Source: Tremella fuciformis (Eukaryota > Basidiomycota > Tremellomycetes > Tremellales > Tremellaceae). Taken from it: a stretch of 64,000 nt of DNA. The notes under the pieces are model-generated. The model had not been told where the DNA came from, did not search any database, and was given only the letters and a program-made list of their open reading frames with translations. Positions within the stretch are counted from its first letter, which is position 1. The number at the start of each line of letters is the position of its first letter. The position numbers and the translations under genes are program-made. The stretch lies in the NCBI GenBank assembly GCA_032768795.1, contig CP136495.1, positions 1,924,501 through 1,988,500 of the forward strand. Direction: 5' to 3'. Shown here piece by piece: positions 52,893 to 64,000 of the stretch.

Positions 52893-54386
52893 CTAGTCAG
52901 CATGGGCGATCACAACTTCAGGACCAGAGGGCTCGGCCGGCTCCTTCTTGGCAATATCGTTGTCGACTTCTGTCTTCTCATCCTCATCATCATCAGAAGA
53001 AGAAGAGGCGAAACTCGCATCGCTGTTATCATCGGGGTGCGTGTAGCTCTCATCTATCGTAGCTTTGCTCTCTTTCTGCTCTTGCTTCGCCGCGGCACTC
53101 TTTCCCAAAGCAAGCGTCTTGGCGTTGATCTTCAGCGCTTTGGGGGTACGCTTGGCGAGCGTTTTGGTGAAACTCCTGTGGTCATGCGAGTCATAGACAA
53201 ACAATCGCACGGTGTCTGCTCGTGCCAGTGGTATCCGATTTCCGCTGGAGGGAATGTGGCTGATGGGATGCATTTTCAAGGTGTTCATCGGGGGGTGCGA
53301 AGCGCTCTCTTTAGCCGTGCCATCGAGGTGGGTAGAGAACCGATATCCGTCGAAGCCCGACGAGAGATTAGGCGAGCTGCACTTTGCGAAGCCAGAGTTC
53401 CAGGTGTTCACTAGCTCGTCCCCTGGGTCTAGCAATCTTAAGAACGCGTAAGTCCGCTTACGGGGCTCTTTGGTCGGGTTCGCAAGAGCTGACTTGCAAT
53501 GCTCTGGAAGGCTTGTCAACATCTCGGAAAGCTCTTCATGGGCAGTCTTGAGGACGAGCTGGGCCATATCTGGGGTCGTGGGAGGTAGCGTTACCTCGCA
53601 TACGAGCGTCTTGGGTCGCGCGGCACCGGTATCGGGGTCGAAGGATACGAGGTAAACGGAACCGGGCTTCCTATAGTGGGCTCGCTCCATTCTGCTGGGC
53701 CAATCCTTTCTGATATCCCAGAACTTGAGCTGCACCTCGTTCGGCTCGTATCCCTCAGGCACCCCGTCGGTCCAACGATCGACCTCACTGATGCCATAAC
53801 GGCGATCGAGGACGCGATCGCAAGAATAAGCCATGTTATCGGCTGCTCTCTGTGCCGTTGGCATCCAATTCGATGCACCCGCTGCCACAATTTCCGTATC
53901 GCGGCTAAGGTTTCTCTCGACCATCTCTACGGCGATCTCCTTGACGATGGACTTTGTCTCTTCGAGAGTGATACCGAGACTTTTGAAGAGCCCGCTGGGT
54001 ATGTATCCGATCATGTCTCCATCATCGGCAGAGAAGCGCAACATGCTGAAGAGAGCTCGTTGTCGGTTCGCCTTCCACATGTCGATGGCATGCTCTTCCG
54101 GACTCGGCTTACTTGGATCCAGTAAACCACGGTCCACCAGGTAATCAGTGAGGGCTTTACGAGTGGATCTGAACGCGATTGCCAACCCCAAAGTGTCCCA
54201 CACCTTGGCTGCCGGTGCACAGAAGGACTCAATCTCTGTCGAGGCCGGCTCCAAAGCGCGCTTGTCGCTGACCACTTCCTTCAAAAAGCTGAGATCCGGA
54301 GCGCCAGGGATTGCAACCGTTATCGCAGACTCGAGGCTGGCAGTGACTGTCGAGTCCTGACTGCTTACGCTCTGCTTGACGACCAT
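52893..54386 (-). CDS. family C member C1, orphan protein
   Basis: A single exon of 497 residues. Segments shared with C2 are LGLAIAFRSTRKALTDYLV, YIPSGLFKSL, MVERNLSRDTEIVAAGASNW, the strongly conserved SEVDRWTDGVPEGYEPNE, and FVYDSHDHRSFTK. The C-terminal 90 residues are Lys-rich and then very acidic with Ser (SDASFASSSSDDDEDEK), probably disordered. No signal peptide, membrane segment or known catalytic motif is seen. The pair with C2 in tandem suggests a duplication; identity looks near one third by eye. Function unknown. Confidence 0.7.
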   Translation of the reverse strand: MVVKQSVSSQDSTVTASLESAITVAIPGAPDLSFLKEVVSDKRALEPASTEIESFCAPAAKVWDTLGLAIAFRSTRKALTDYLVDRGLLDPSKPSPEEHAIDMWKANRQRALFSMLRFSADDGDMIGYIPSGLFKSLGITLEETKSIVKEIAVEMVERNLSRDTEIVAAGASNWMPTAQRAADNMAYSCDRVLDRRYGISEVDRWTDGVPEGYEPNEVQLKFWDIRKDWPSRMERAHYRKPGSVYLVSFDPDTGAARPKTLVCEVTLPPTTPDMAQLVLKTAHEELSEMLTSLPEHCKSALANPTKEPRKRTYAFLRLLDPGDELVNTWNSGFAKCSSPNLSSGFDGYRFSTHLDGTAKESASHPPMNTLKMHPISHIPSSGNRIPLARADTVRLFVYDSHDHRSFTKTLAKRTPKALKINAKTLALGKSAAAKQEQKESKATIDESYTHPDDNSDASFASSSSDDDEDEKTEVDNDIAKKEPAEPSGPEVVIAHAD

Positions 54387-55126
54387 GATCGAGCTTGATA
54401 GGCGATGTGTCGAGTTGAAAACAGGGAATGAGTCTGTTCAGATGTGGAAAGTATGCAGTCTCACGGCGGGCAAGCTGGCCCTTTAAGAGCGTTTCTCGCC
54501 ACCCATGACCACCCACAGCTCCTTTCTCTGGAGGTGCCATGGGTGAGCTCTCGCGAAGCTAAGATCGCGAGAATCTTGCGAGAGGTGCAACTAGAAACAC
54601 AACACAATGGGGTCGCTCTTTTATTCATCCTACTTGGGTGACAAAAGCCCCACTCGTTGTCGTTTCATCCTCTTAGAAAGTGACACTGGAGATATCTGGT
54701 CTCCTTTTCTCTGAGGTGTAGCGTCATGTCGTGAGAGAAGAGTCCAGATTTGAAAACCACCAGCAGCTCCTTTGAGGCCGTGGCCGAGTCCCCGCGCGTT
54801 ACCTTCTGAACGGTGACCGAAATTTTTCTCACATTGACTGACGAACCGCTGAAACGGTATGGGTAAGCGAGCCAAGCGAGCCGTGCGTCGTTTGAGAAGC
54901 ATACAGAACCTACAGAGCAATGACGCCGTCAATCGCGTGCGCCCGGAAATCTCGGACACTGGTGCTGGCGCGCGCGTTTTGTTTTCAGAGGGCAATGTGC
55001 CAGAGTCAATGTGCAATTTTCAATAATGCATATCCTACAACAGCCAGCATTCCTGCACAGATACCGAAAGAACGTAGGAAGAGAAAGGCAGGTGTCCTCA
55101 CAAGATGCGATGACAGGCTGCCTGCC
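54387..55126. other. intergenic, C2 to C1
   Basis: About 740 bp upstream of C1. It has an imperfect inverted repeat near 54548-54584 (CTCTCGCG to GCGAGAG). No gene recognised. Confidence 0.4.
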
Positions 55127-56557
55127 TCACGCCGGCCGCCCTCGGACAGACAGCTTAGCGGTCGTCGGGGTCTGTGGGACTTTGAGCGTGGTGGGGCTCG
55201 AATCGCCCGCGTTGTCGCCGACAAGGGTCTCCGCGTTACTGTCGAAACTAGCATCGCTGGCGTCATCACGTATCTTCGGTTCGAGCTTCGGCACGCCGGC
55301 CTCGGTGGCTTCGTCTTTAGGCTTGGGGGGTTCTATTCGGGAATTAACAAAGCTGCAGACATCTTTCATGAGGGGTCTGAGCCAGCCTCGATGACCGTGG
55401 GAATCGTATAGATGAATGGTGCCGGTGTTCGCACGGCAAAGGGGGGTGCAGGTGCCGCCAGATGTCAGCTCTTCCAACTTAAACATCTGTGATGGGTAAT
55501 GAAATGGCACAAATTTCGCGGTCTCGCCCCCGGTTTCAGAGACAGATTTGATGTACTCGGACAAGGCAGGGTAAAAGTCGGTACCCTTCTCGGCAGTATC
55601 ATTGACGCCATCTGTCATCGTCGACCCAGGGTGACGCAATATGAGTGTTTGCCATGTTCGCTTGGCTTTCTTGGTGGCTGTACCTTGTCTGCTGTGGTGC
55701 TCCCGCAGCTCGATCAGCACTGACACCAACCCCTGCCGTCTGCGTTCTAGGATGGCGTCCACGGTCTCCTTTGTTGCGGGAGGCTGACGTATGGTCATCT
55801 GAGCGTTGCGAGGCCGCATCGAGCCCCCGTACTCGTTGAAAGGCCGCCACACAACGGTGTCTCGATGTTTATACTTTTCCTTCTCCAAAAGACTCGGGAA
55901 AATCGTCCTGGCTTTCAGCACCTCGAGTTGCAGTTCATTGGCCGTGTAGCCGGCAGGAACACCGTCGGTCCACCCGTCAACCTCTGAGAGGCTGAAGTGC
56001 TCTTCGATAATCTCTGCCAGGGAGAATTTGAAGGTCTGAGCCGCCCTCTCTGCTGTTGGCCACATCTCATTGGTGCCCGCCGCGACGGTCTGTGCGGCGT
56101 TCCAAAGATTGCGTTCCGTCATCCTCACAGCGGTCGCCTCGAGGAGGCTGTGCTGAACATCCGGAGGAAGCGTGCCGAATATCCCGCTCGGGACAAAGAA
56201 CTGAGGGTTGCAGTCGTTGCCCGAATACCGCAAGTTCTTGCCAATGGCTTCGTGACGCATTGATGCAAATACTTTCCTTGAATGCGCGGCCCGATCGTAA
56301 TGAGTGGCTGGAGAGGGTCTCTGGCTGACCAAGTAAGCCGCGATTGCCGAACGAACAGATTCGCATATGAGCGCCAGACCAAGATTGTCGAGAATTTCGG
56401 TGGCTTTCTCAGTCAGGGTATCGGGCTCGACATAGGAAGACCAGCGTGGATAGTCTGTGATGCCGACGTAGTCCTTCAATAGAACCTTGTCAGCGTCCGT
56501 CACGCCAGGTAGCGTATAGTAGAGCTGCGAGGGGTCGACAGTGCTGGCGACTGTCAT
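55127..56557 (-). CDS. family C member C2, orphan protein
   Basis: A single exon of 476 residues, a tandem paralogue of C1 on the same strand. Matching segments are LGLALICESVRSAIAAYLV, FVPSGIFGTL, MTERNLWNAAQTVAAGTNEM, SEVDGWTDGVPAGYTANE and IHLYDSHGHRGW. The C-terminal tail again has ASDASFDSNAE, like the SDASF of C1. Order and spacing of the blocks are the same in both. No recognised domain. Confidence 0.7.
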   Translation of the reverse strand: MTVASTVDPSQLYYTLPGVTDADKVLLKDYVGITDYPRWSSYVEPDTLTEKATEILDNLGLALICESVRSAIAAYLVSQRPSPATHYDRAAHSRKVFASMRHEAIGKNLRYSGNDCNPQFFVPSGIFGTLPPDVQHSLLEATAVRMTERNLWNAAQTVAAGTNEMWPTAERAAQTFKFSLAEIIEEHFSLSEVDGWTDGVPAGYTANELQLEVLKARTIFPSLLEKEKYKHRDTVVWRPFNEYGGSMRPRNAQMTIRQPPATKETVDAILERRRQGLVSVLIELREHHSRQGTATKKAKRTWQTLILRHPGSTMTDGVNDTAEKGTDFYPALSEYIKSVSETGGETAKFVPFHYPSQMFKLEELTSGGTCTPLCRANTGTIHLYDSHGHRGWLRPLMKDVCSFVNSRIEPPKPKDEATEAGVPKLEPKIRDDASDASFDSNAETLVGDNAGDSSPTTLKVPQTPTTAKLSVRGRPA

Positions 56558-57185
56558 ACTGATAATGTCTGTGGGGGAAAGGCCTTTGTGTGAGATGGTT
56601 TAGGGTAAAGTACGCTGTGTGTCTGCTGTGGAGACCCCAGGATCCAATTGACCCTTGTGAGTCTTGTCGCCATCAATATGGCCTGCAGTTCCCTTTCTTC
56701 GCCCTTTCGTCGCCCGTAACTTCCTTCGCTTGCCTCGAATTGAAAGGCATTCAAGTTGATGTGAAAAGCGTGGAGAAAAGACATGTCGGACCTTTCATGG
56801 TTAGGCGAGGACCCCTGACAAATCAGACTGATCGCATGCGATGTCCTTTTTGAGCACAACTGTCATTCTTGCTCTCCTTAGCTAGATGCGAGACGTCATT
56901 TCCAGTCAGAAGAATGGCCCCTCGACTCCTCGGGCGACCATTCACGATATATTCGCCGGTTCGCCGTCGACCTCCTTTGTCGGCGCGCAGAGCTTGTCAC
57001 ATTCGCTCGTCACACTTCAAACACTGACGGACGTCAAAGCATCCAATTGCGCCGAGCAATATACTGCGCATGTGATGACCACATCGATGCATGACCAATC
57101 GCTTGCTTGCATCTGAGACTTTGTTTCGCATCGGTTTGTCTTGTTCTGAGACGCGCTTTAGGCATGCGTCATCGCTCAGGCTTCG
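56558..57185. other. intergenic, SRRM1-like to C2
   Basis: About 630 bp; the C2 promoter and the 3' region of the SRRM1-like gene. No gene recognised. Confidence 0.4.
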
Positions 57186-58859
57186 TCAAGCCCAACGCGA
57201 GCTTTTCAGCGGACCTTCGAGCTCTCTTGCCTTTTCGAAACCCCGGCCTTTTCGTACGATCGGTTCGTCATGGTTCTCGACTCGCTCTTCACGCTCCTCG
57301 CGGCGTAATGGGCTCTCTCTTCGTCTTTTGGCTGGTGGCGAATCGGCCACATCGTCCACATCTCGCCTACGCCTTGGCGGGGTAGAGTCTTGCCGACGCC
57401 GAGGGGGAGTGGAGTCACGTCGGCCCCGTCTGGGCGGGGTGACGGTCGGTGACCGAGTCCGGGAGCGCGACCGTGAGTCCGGCCTCGGGTCACTCGGTGT
57501 CGGCGTGCGACTCCTAGACTTCGCCCGGGATCTTCGGGGCGGTGGCGAAGGCGAGCGAGAGTCAGGAGTGGGAGAGCGGCGTCTGCGCCTCGGTGGCGTG
57601 TCATCTCTGTACCTATCCTTCTCTCGCTCACGAGATGGGACACGTCGGTGACGGAGAGGGGGTGTGATACTCCTTGCCCTGTCTTCATTCCGGTCGCGAC
57701 GAGGGCTCGACGATCGACGCCTTCGGGGTGGGGGCGAAGGCGATCTCCGCCGAGGAGGCGTTTCACGTCTCCTGGCGGGTGGCGAGTCGGCTCGACGATA
57801 GCCCCGAGCAGGCGGTGTAGGGCTGCGCCTGCGTCCATAATTGCGTCCCTGCTCTTCGCTCCCGCCATTACGCCCATCATCCTCCCTCATGCCTCTTTGC
57901 CCATAGCCAGAATCCCTCTGCCCGTATCCCGAATCTCGCTCTCGAATAGGCCCTCGCTGGCCGTAGCCCGAGTCACGCTCGCGAGGAGGTCCTCGTTGCC
58001 CGTACCCAGAGTCCCTGTCTCTTGGGGCGAATCCCCTCCTATCCCCTCCCGGGCGCTCAGGCAGGCCGACATCCTGCAAAAGGTGAGCTGCGTCTATTAT
58101 GCTTGCAAGCGGCTTACCCGACGCGGCGGTCTGTCGAAAGAGTCTGCAGCTGCAGCACGCCCCGATCGCGCCAACATTTGCTCTTGCAAGCTTGGCTGCG
58201 AGTTCTGCTTCTGCTCCAGCTCGGCCTTTTTCGCCGCGATGAACTACGGTCGATCAGTTTGTGTGCATGACAACCATCAGGCCTAAAATCTTACCTCTGC
58301 TGGTACGCCACCGACTGTCTGTTGCGCAGATAGAAGCAGCGTCCAGAGCTGGTCCATGAACGCCGCTGCGCCATGCTTGTCCATGAATCCAACTAGGTTG
58401 ACCTGCATCTTACGAGGATCCGGGATCTGACATCAGTCACCGGGCTAAAGCTCAGGGGGTGTTCGCACCGGCTTCTCCTTGTCCTCGAGCATGCCGAACA
58501 CGTATTCGACGACGACATCATCTTCTACTCTGATCAACTCGGTGACTTTTTGTGCTATCCAGTTTCGCAATACCGATATGTTGACTTTTCGCAGGTCCAC
58601 CTGGCCGTGAGCACCTGAGCAGCGATCGAGTGGCATGATCGGGGCATGGACGTACCTTCTGATCAAAATGCTTTGGGAACTTGGTAGCCTTGATGGAGGC
58701 CGCTTCCTTGTCTTTGAAGCGCTGCCCGTCAGCCCGGTCCAAGTGGGTAGAAACGGAACACGGACCGAGTCTTGGGTCGCGTTCGTCCCCCGCATTCCTT
58801 CACCATCAGTACCACTCCGGACTTTCTCTATCTCAAGGGAGCTCACCTATGTCTGCCAT
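57186..58859 (-). CDS. SRRM1: SRRM1-like PWI-domain splicing coactivator with RS tail
   Basis: Starts at ATG 58859 (MADIGMRGTNATQDSRFKDK, the SRRM1 head pattern) and runs through seven exons; the last is 58073-57186. About 462 residues. The PWI domain covers about residues 38-125 (VDLRKVNISVLRNWIAQKVT, EDDVVVEYVFGML, MQVNLVGFMDKHG, LWTLLLSAQQTVGGVP). The last exon first encodes repeats of RDSGYGQRG and then a long Arg/Ser/Pro-rich tail. SRRM1/SRm160 binds RNA through PWI and supports splicing and 3' end formation in the nucleus. The first exon is only 13 nt. The copia element ends 282 bp upstream of the start. Confidence 0.82.
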
Positions 58860-59140
58860 CTTGCAGACTCGGGCCCCCGCTCTGCGAATCCGGGATGCTT
58901 TGACGACAAGGAACAAGATGCATCGCAAAGTAGTCGGGCCTTGACCATGGTCGATTGTTGACGTGAGATATGAGTCGCATCCGACATATCCTACGAGATG
59001 GTAATGGGTCCTACTAGCTGACGGAGTTTCTCGGTAATTACCCTATGACTCGAGGTGGCGGCACCGCTAACACTCCCTCTGCCGCCGCTCTTGAGTCTCC
59101 TGGTGCTACCCAAACTGCCGTGCTCGCTATCACCAGTCCT
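58860..59140. promoter_or_regulatory. SRRM1-like promoter and copia 3' flank
   Basis: 281 bp. On the minus strand a GGCGGCAGAGGGAG purine-rich stretch followed by TGTTAGCGG (near 59090) could be a polypurine tract and LTR edge, but no matching 5' LTR is present to confirm this. Confidence 0.35.
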
Positions 59141-62100
59141 TTACCCATCCTGCTCCGTCCAAATTGCCTCTATCCGCAGATCCTCCCTGTTCTTCAAGAG
59201 CCGCGGACCCGGTAAGGCTTTGGTGAGGATGTCGGCATGCTGGTTTGCGCTCTGGACATAGATCAATCTGATCTCTCCTCGTTCCACCTGTTCTCGTATG
59301 AAGTGATGTCGGACTTCAATATGCTTTGTGCGGGCATGAATGCCAGGATTTTCCGCAAGAGTGAGAGCGCCCTGGTTGTCACAGTAGAGAGTTGTCGGCC
59401 TCTTTCTCCAGCCTATCTCTTCCATCAACCCGCTCAACCACTTTGCCTCCTTGGCTGCCTCCGCCATCGCAACATATTCCGCCTCCAGCGTTGATGTTGA
59501 AACCGTCGCTTGTCTCTTTGATATCCAGCTGATTGCTGATCCGCACACCTTGAACACATAGCCCGTTGTGGATCTCCGTGTGACCACACATCCAGCAAAG
59601 TCGGAGTCCACCCATCCCTCAACGCCACTCATGCTTACTCCTCCGAGGACCAGCCCGTGAGTGCGTGTCTTGGCTAAATAGGCAACTACGCGCATTGCTA
59701 GTCGCCAGTGTGACTCCAGTGGTGCTGAGCTGTACCGTGCCAAGTAGTTGGTCGCAAAGCTGATATCTGGTCGGGTGGATGCTGCAATCCACATCAAGCA
59801 TCCGACCACTGCTTGAAAGGGTGAGAGAGGGGCGGCCTTGTCATGTGCGGTGACTGCTGGTTGACCATCCCGGTGCGTAGGCAGTGGGACTACCAGTGAC
59901 TTGTGATGAGAGTGTCCCGGGAACCGTAGAGCAACCTTGTCGATGTATGCGGGTTGAGAAAGGTGAATGACTCGTTTTGTTTGGTCTCGGACAACCTTGA
60001 GTCCCAAGATCTGGCTCATCTCGCCAATCTCCGTCATCACCCATTGCTTCTTCAATGCCGCCATGACCACATCAATCTCCTTGTCACTCCTTCCCGCCAT
60101 CACCATGTCGTCCACATAGGCAAGGATAAGCATTGGTCCACCATGCTTCCCGCCAGGCCTGTAGTACATGCCCCAATCTCCCTCAAGCCTCTTGAACCCT
60201 AGCTTGCGCAGAGCTTTGCCGAGTTCCAGCCACCAGACTCTTGCAGATTGCTTGAGCCCGTACAGTGACTTGAGAAGGCGGAGCACTGTCCCCTGTCGCT
60301 TCTTGACCACTGCGTTGGGGTGCTCCATGTAAATCTCCTCGTCTAGGTCTGCATTGAGATATGCTCCCTCGACATCCGCTTGGCGTAACTTGAGACCCAG
60401 TGTTGCCGCCAAAGTAAGGAGAAGCCGTAGACTTGCCATCCGTCCTACGGGTGCATAGGTCAACTCGTAGTCAACCCCAGGCTGTTGAGAGAAGCCTTTT
60501 GCCACGATGCGCGCCTTGTGCTTGATGACCTTGCCGTCTGCATCGTACTTACGAGCAAAAACCCATCGAGATGCTATGGCCTTCCGACCAGGTGGGAGCA
60601 TCACCTCGACCCAAGTCCCTTTTGACTCAATGTTGTCGAGCTCCCTCAGCATTGCTGCCTTCCAGCTATCCCGATCCTTGCCCATCAGTGCCTCTCGTGC
60701 TGTTTGAGGCTCTGATTCTCCCGAGGATGTGTCCTCCTCTAGCCTTGTCTCGGATGCTAGGTATGCTCCCCTTGCATCCTCTCCGTGCCATGCCTGCATT
60801 AGGTTTGCCTCGTGAACAGAGGTTGCCCTTTCTGCAACACGGTTGCTGCGCCTCACTGGCATGGGTGGTGGCACAACTTCAGGCGGTGTCGGTACAGGGA
60901 GGGTGTCCAGCAGTGTGTCGGGCGTTGTAGTTTCCTGAGCAGCATTGACCGGCAATGCTTGCTCCAATGCCCTTTCCACCTGCTGCTGCTCTCCCTCCTT
61001 CTCCTGCACGGACACTTCCTCTCTCCTCTCTGGTTCCCGAGCAGCTTCTTCCTGACTTGGAATGTCTGCAGCCGCTTGTACTGGTCGGACTTGTGCCATG
61101 GATATTGGTGCAATGGCAACCGGCGCCGGAGGAACTGTTTCTGTTGTGACTGCCGGGGGTTGTTGTGGTGTATCAATTGGAACGATGGTGTTGTCCGGTG
61201 TGAGAGGGTGTCCAGATGCGCTCTTGACGTCACGACTGATGTGCAGCTGCCCATCTCCCTCCATCCTCACCAACCAGCCGCTCCGCTGTATCTCCACCCC
61301 CATGACCCGTGCCAGTTCTCCTTTGTCCGTATCCAGTCTTGCTTTCTTCCTGATCTCTGCTGGGATCTGAGCAAAGACCAGCTCGCCAAACATGAGAGTG
61401 TGCGCCAGGTTTGGACTTCTTCCAGTGAATTTTGTCCAAGCATTGACGCCGTCTCCTCCCCATGCCGTCTTCATGAGCATCACTGAGGTGTACTTGGCTG
61501 CGTAATCCCAGTACTCATGTCCAAGATTTGCCGAGGAAAGCATTGCTCCTATCATCTCCTTCACCGTTCTGTTGAACCTTTCTGCCACTCCGTTGAGTTC
61601 AGGTGTGTACCGTGGCGAGATTTGGTGAATGATGCCAGTCTGATGATAGAATACTAAAGCTTTGTCGCTCTTGAACTCCTCGCCACCATCTGTCCTGATG
61701 AACTTGACTTTGTGACCAGTCTGCCGCTCAATCCTATTGACAAAGTTGATGACGTGGAAGAAGACGTTCTGCTTGTTGACGAGGGGAACCACATTGTTGA
61801 TCTTTGAGTGATCATCAATGATACCAAGGTAATACCGAAAGCCTGTTTTTGAGGGGTCCATAGGACCAGCGATGTCGACATGTATGACTTCGCAGTCCGC
61901 CTGCCCTCGAGGGCTTTCACCATTCTTTGGAGGTCGAGTTGTTTTCCGAGCTTGACAAGCGTCGCAGTCATCCAGCCTGAACTTGTCCTTCTCCAACTCC
62001 TCCTTAGAATACCGTAGATGGCCATCACCGGCCAGCTTCAGGAGCTTCTCTCGTCCAATATGTCCTAGACGCTTGTGCTCCTCCTCCAGTGGGCTTTCAC

Positions 62101-63544
62101 GGACAGTGAGAGCGTTGATCTCCCTCACATCCAACTTCACTGGATCCTCAAGCTCTGTGTGGCGTACTGCACCGAGCTTGACCCACAGCAAGTTTCCTCG
62201 CCGTGTCCCCTTGACCTTGATAGGTCCCACCTCCACGGTCTCCTCCTTAAGCTTGACACTCCAGCCTTTGTCGATGAGGGTATAGGCTGAAAGCATGTTC
62301 TTCGTTGTCTGAGGATGATAGTAGACATCGAGCAGCTTGATCTTGTGTCCGGAGGATGTGGTAATGACAATGTCGCCTGTCATGGTTGCCGTAAATTGGT
62401 GACCACCAGGGACATGAAATACAACAGACTCTTTCAGAGGTCTGAGGTCGGTGAACAAATGCTTGTACGGGGACACATGGTGCGTGCATCCACTATCGAC
62501 AAGGAATTCTGGCCTTGAGGAGGTCGAGGCAAGGGCCTGTTCCGAGAAGGTAGCGCCCGCAAAGAAGTTGACTAGTCGGTCTTCTTCGCCATCCTGCTGC
62601 TTCTCTCCTTTACCCTTGGTCGCCTTGCTGCTCCCTCGGACGCCTGTCTTTTCTGGACAGTCTCGCTTGAGATGCCCTTCCTTGTTGCAAGTCCAGCACA
62701 CCAGCTTTGTGCCCTTTCCTGCACTCTTGGCTTTCCAGCCACCCTTCTTCGCACCCTTCTCCAAGGAGATCCGCTCGCCCTTCTCCGCAGCGTTCAGTTG
62801 AGCTGCAGGCTGAGCCTCCTTCCACGGTAGACCTTTGGCCTCCCACCGTGATACTTGGGTTTGATAGAATTGTCGGACTTCCGACCAGCTTTGCTCGTAA
62901 AGGGGTGATGACTCGAGCAATTGGATAGGGATGTCCCAACGTGGGTTGTTGACAAGAGTATTGAGGAAAATAAGAGCGCGGGTGGAGTCCTCGTACTTGT
63001 TACCGGCTTGTTGAGATTCGAAGAAGAGAGAGTTGAACTTGTTGAGATGATCGGCGTGATCTTTGACAGTGGCGTTGGCAAGAAGGCGGATAGCGCGTAG
63101 AGCATCGTCGGTGGATGCCTTGTATGCGGGGTCCTCGCGCTTCATGTCCCGTTCCAGCCAATCCCACATCTCCTTGGCCGACTTCATCTCTGAGATCTCC
63201 ATCTGAATCCCCGGGTCTAACCTGCGTAGGATGACACCTTGCGCATAGTATTCCCGCTTTCTCCACTCCTCCCACCGCTTGAGCTCTGCGGTACCCAGCA
63301 CGCCACCTGTGAGACTCGTGTCTCCCTCAGGTGCTACTGATCCAGCACGCGCCGTGCGCACTGGCACTCCTCCAGCTCCACCCGTCCTGTACGGCTCAAC
63401 GTCCGTACCTTCAATGATGCCGATGCATCCCGCCGTAGTGAGGTCAAGGCGGACAGCAAAGCGCCATTTGAAGTAGCCGCGGGGTGTCGAGAGGAAGGGG
63501 ATTGCCTGGGCGGCAGTGGTGGTTGAAGTGAAATTGTCGTTCAT
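59141..63544 (-). mobile_element. Ty1/copia retrotransposon polyprotein, intact frame
   Basis: One uninterrupted frame of 1467 residues. In order it has gag with a zinc knuckle CWTCNKEGHLKRDC (residues 283-296), an aspartic protease FLVDSGCTHHVSP, and integrase (HKRLGHIGREKLL, CDACQARK, HVDIAGPMD, RTDGGEEFKSD, NGVAERFNRT). The RT follows (WVFARKYDADGK, LLKSLYGLKQSARVW, LAYVDDMVMAG), and then RNase H (EAEYVAMAEAAKEAKWL, ADILTKALPGP). Integrase precedes RT, which is the copia order. I could not find a pair of LTRs: sequence before 59141 does not recur in 63545-64000. The 5' LTR may lie outside the window, or the copy may lack it. Confidence 0.9.
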
Positions 63545-64000
63545 CGTGCCGTAGAATAGGCGATGACGACCAAGGCCTGATCCGTTGCGATTTCAGCAAC
63601 AGCCTTAAATAGAGTGATAAAACTCTCAGAGAGGACTTATCGTACGCAAGACGTGCACCAAGGGCCTCTCCGTGCACGCCACCAGTGATAATCTGGATTT
63701 TCACACCGTCCGAAGACAATGTCTACGTCTGAGCCGAAGCTAGACTGCCCGCTTCTCCTACACCAGTACGGTGCAGAGCGTTACTCCCGCCCTTCAGTTC
63801 TCCCGCCCAAGAGTGGTGGGCTTTCCGGTTGAACAAGGCGCGCCCTTCCAGTTCTCCGTCTTCCGTGTCCAAGGCAAAACCGCCCTCCAGGACAACGCGC
63901 ACGTCCAAGGCAAAAACCTGCCCTCCAGGACGCGACGGATCGAACAAGGCGTTCCGTCTCGGTGTCGACTACCGAGAGCGATGTGACTTGCACGGGTCTG
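63545..64000. other. copia 5' flank, no gene recognised
   Basis: 456 bp to the window end. On the minus strand CTATTTAAGG at about 63612-63603 is a TATA-like box 60 bp before the copia ATG. No LTR partner or primer-binding site identified. Confidence 0.4.
63867..63936. repeat. imperfect 36-bp direct repeat x2
   Basis: Two copies of a GTCCAAGGCAAAA..GCCCTCCAGGA unit, at 63867 and 63903. Related CCCTTC..AGTTCTCC pieces occur just upstream. Confidence 0.6.

Noticed and set aside
58935..59100. 3' LTR of the copia element
   Set aside because: A polypurine-like stretch and TG start are visible, but no second copy exists at the other flank, so the LTR cannot be confirmed.

Overview
The window reads as nuclear DNA of a basidiomycete fungus, probably a yeast-like lineage near the Tremellomycetes (class is an inference). 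Genes are interrupted by very short GT-AG introns of about 36-110 bp, and the conserved proteins (RSC9-like, UTP18, VFA1, RNA15/CstF64, SRRM1-like, a LUFS-domain regulator) are fungal. Chromodomain Ty3 elements and a Ty1/copia element are present.

Layout. 1-9.5 kb: the C-terminal end of an unidentified gene, a large Gln-rich LUFS-domain protein and an RSC9-like chromatin-remodelling subunit. 9.8-46.1 kb: an island of lineage-specific genes, all on the plus strand. It begins with a tandem array of small three-exon helical proteins (family A, four clear members and one probable). A second array follows of seven single-exon proteins (family B) that share a strand-Asp-Gly-strand core between disordered tails. 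A truncated MFS transporter and a family B fragment also lie in the island. 46.2-58.9 kb: conserved genes again (PhzF-like enzyme, UTP18, VFA1, RNA15, SRRM1-like), plus a divergent pair of orphan paralogues (family C). 59.1-63.5 kb: an intact Ty1/copia polyprotein on the minus strand.

The first family B gene is split by a nested pair of chromodomain Ty3 retrotransposons. The outer element (18443-33986, 198-bp identical LTRs, 5-bp target duplication AGAAT) lies inside the gene. A second element (20895-29477, 404-bp LTRs, duplication CCAGG) lies inside the outer polyprotein, between protease and reverse transcriptase. In both cases removing the insertion plus one duplication leaves the reading frame open, so both insertions are recent.

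Two properties of the elements stand out. First, both appear self-primed: 2 bp after each 5' LTR is a 13-14 nt sequence exactly complementary to a site inside the same LTR, and that site lies about 33 bp downstream of a TATA box, where the transcript should begin. Second, both carry a spliced antisense gene between pol and the 3' LTR. The two antisense proteins (556 and 269 aa) share paired CX2CX6C and CX2CX5-7C cysteine clusters, and each has its own TATA-like box.

Gene models were made by hand; each listed splice set sums to a whole number of codons. No database search was possible, so 'orphan' means not recognised.
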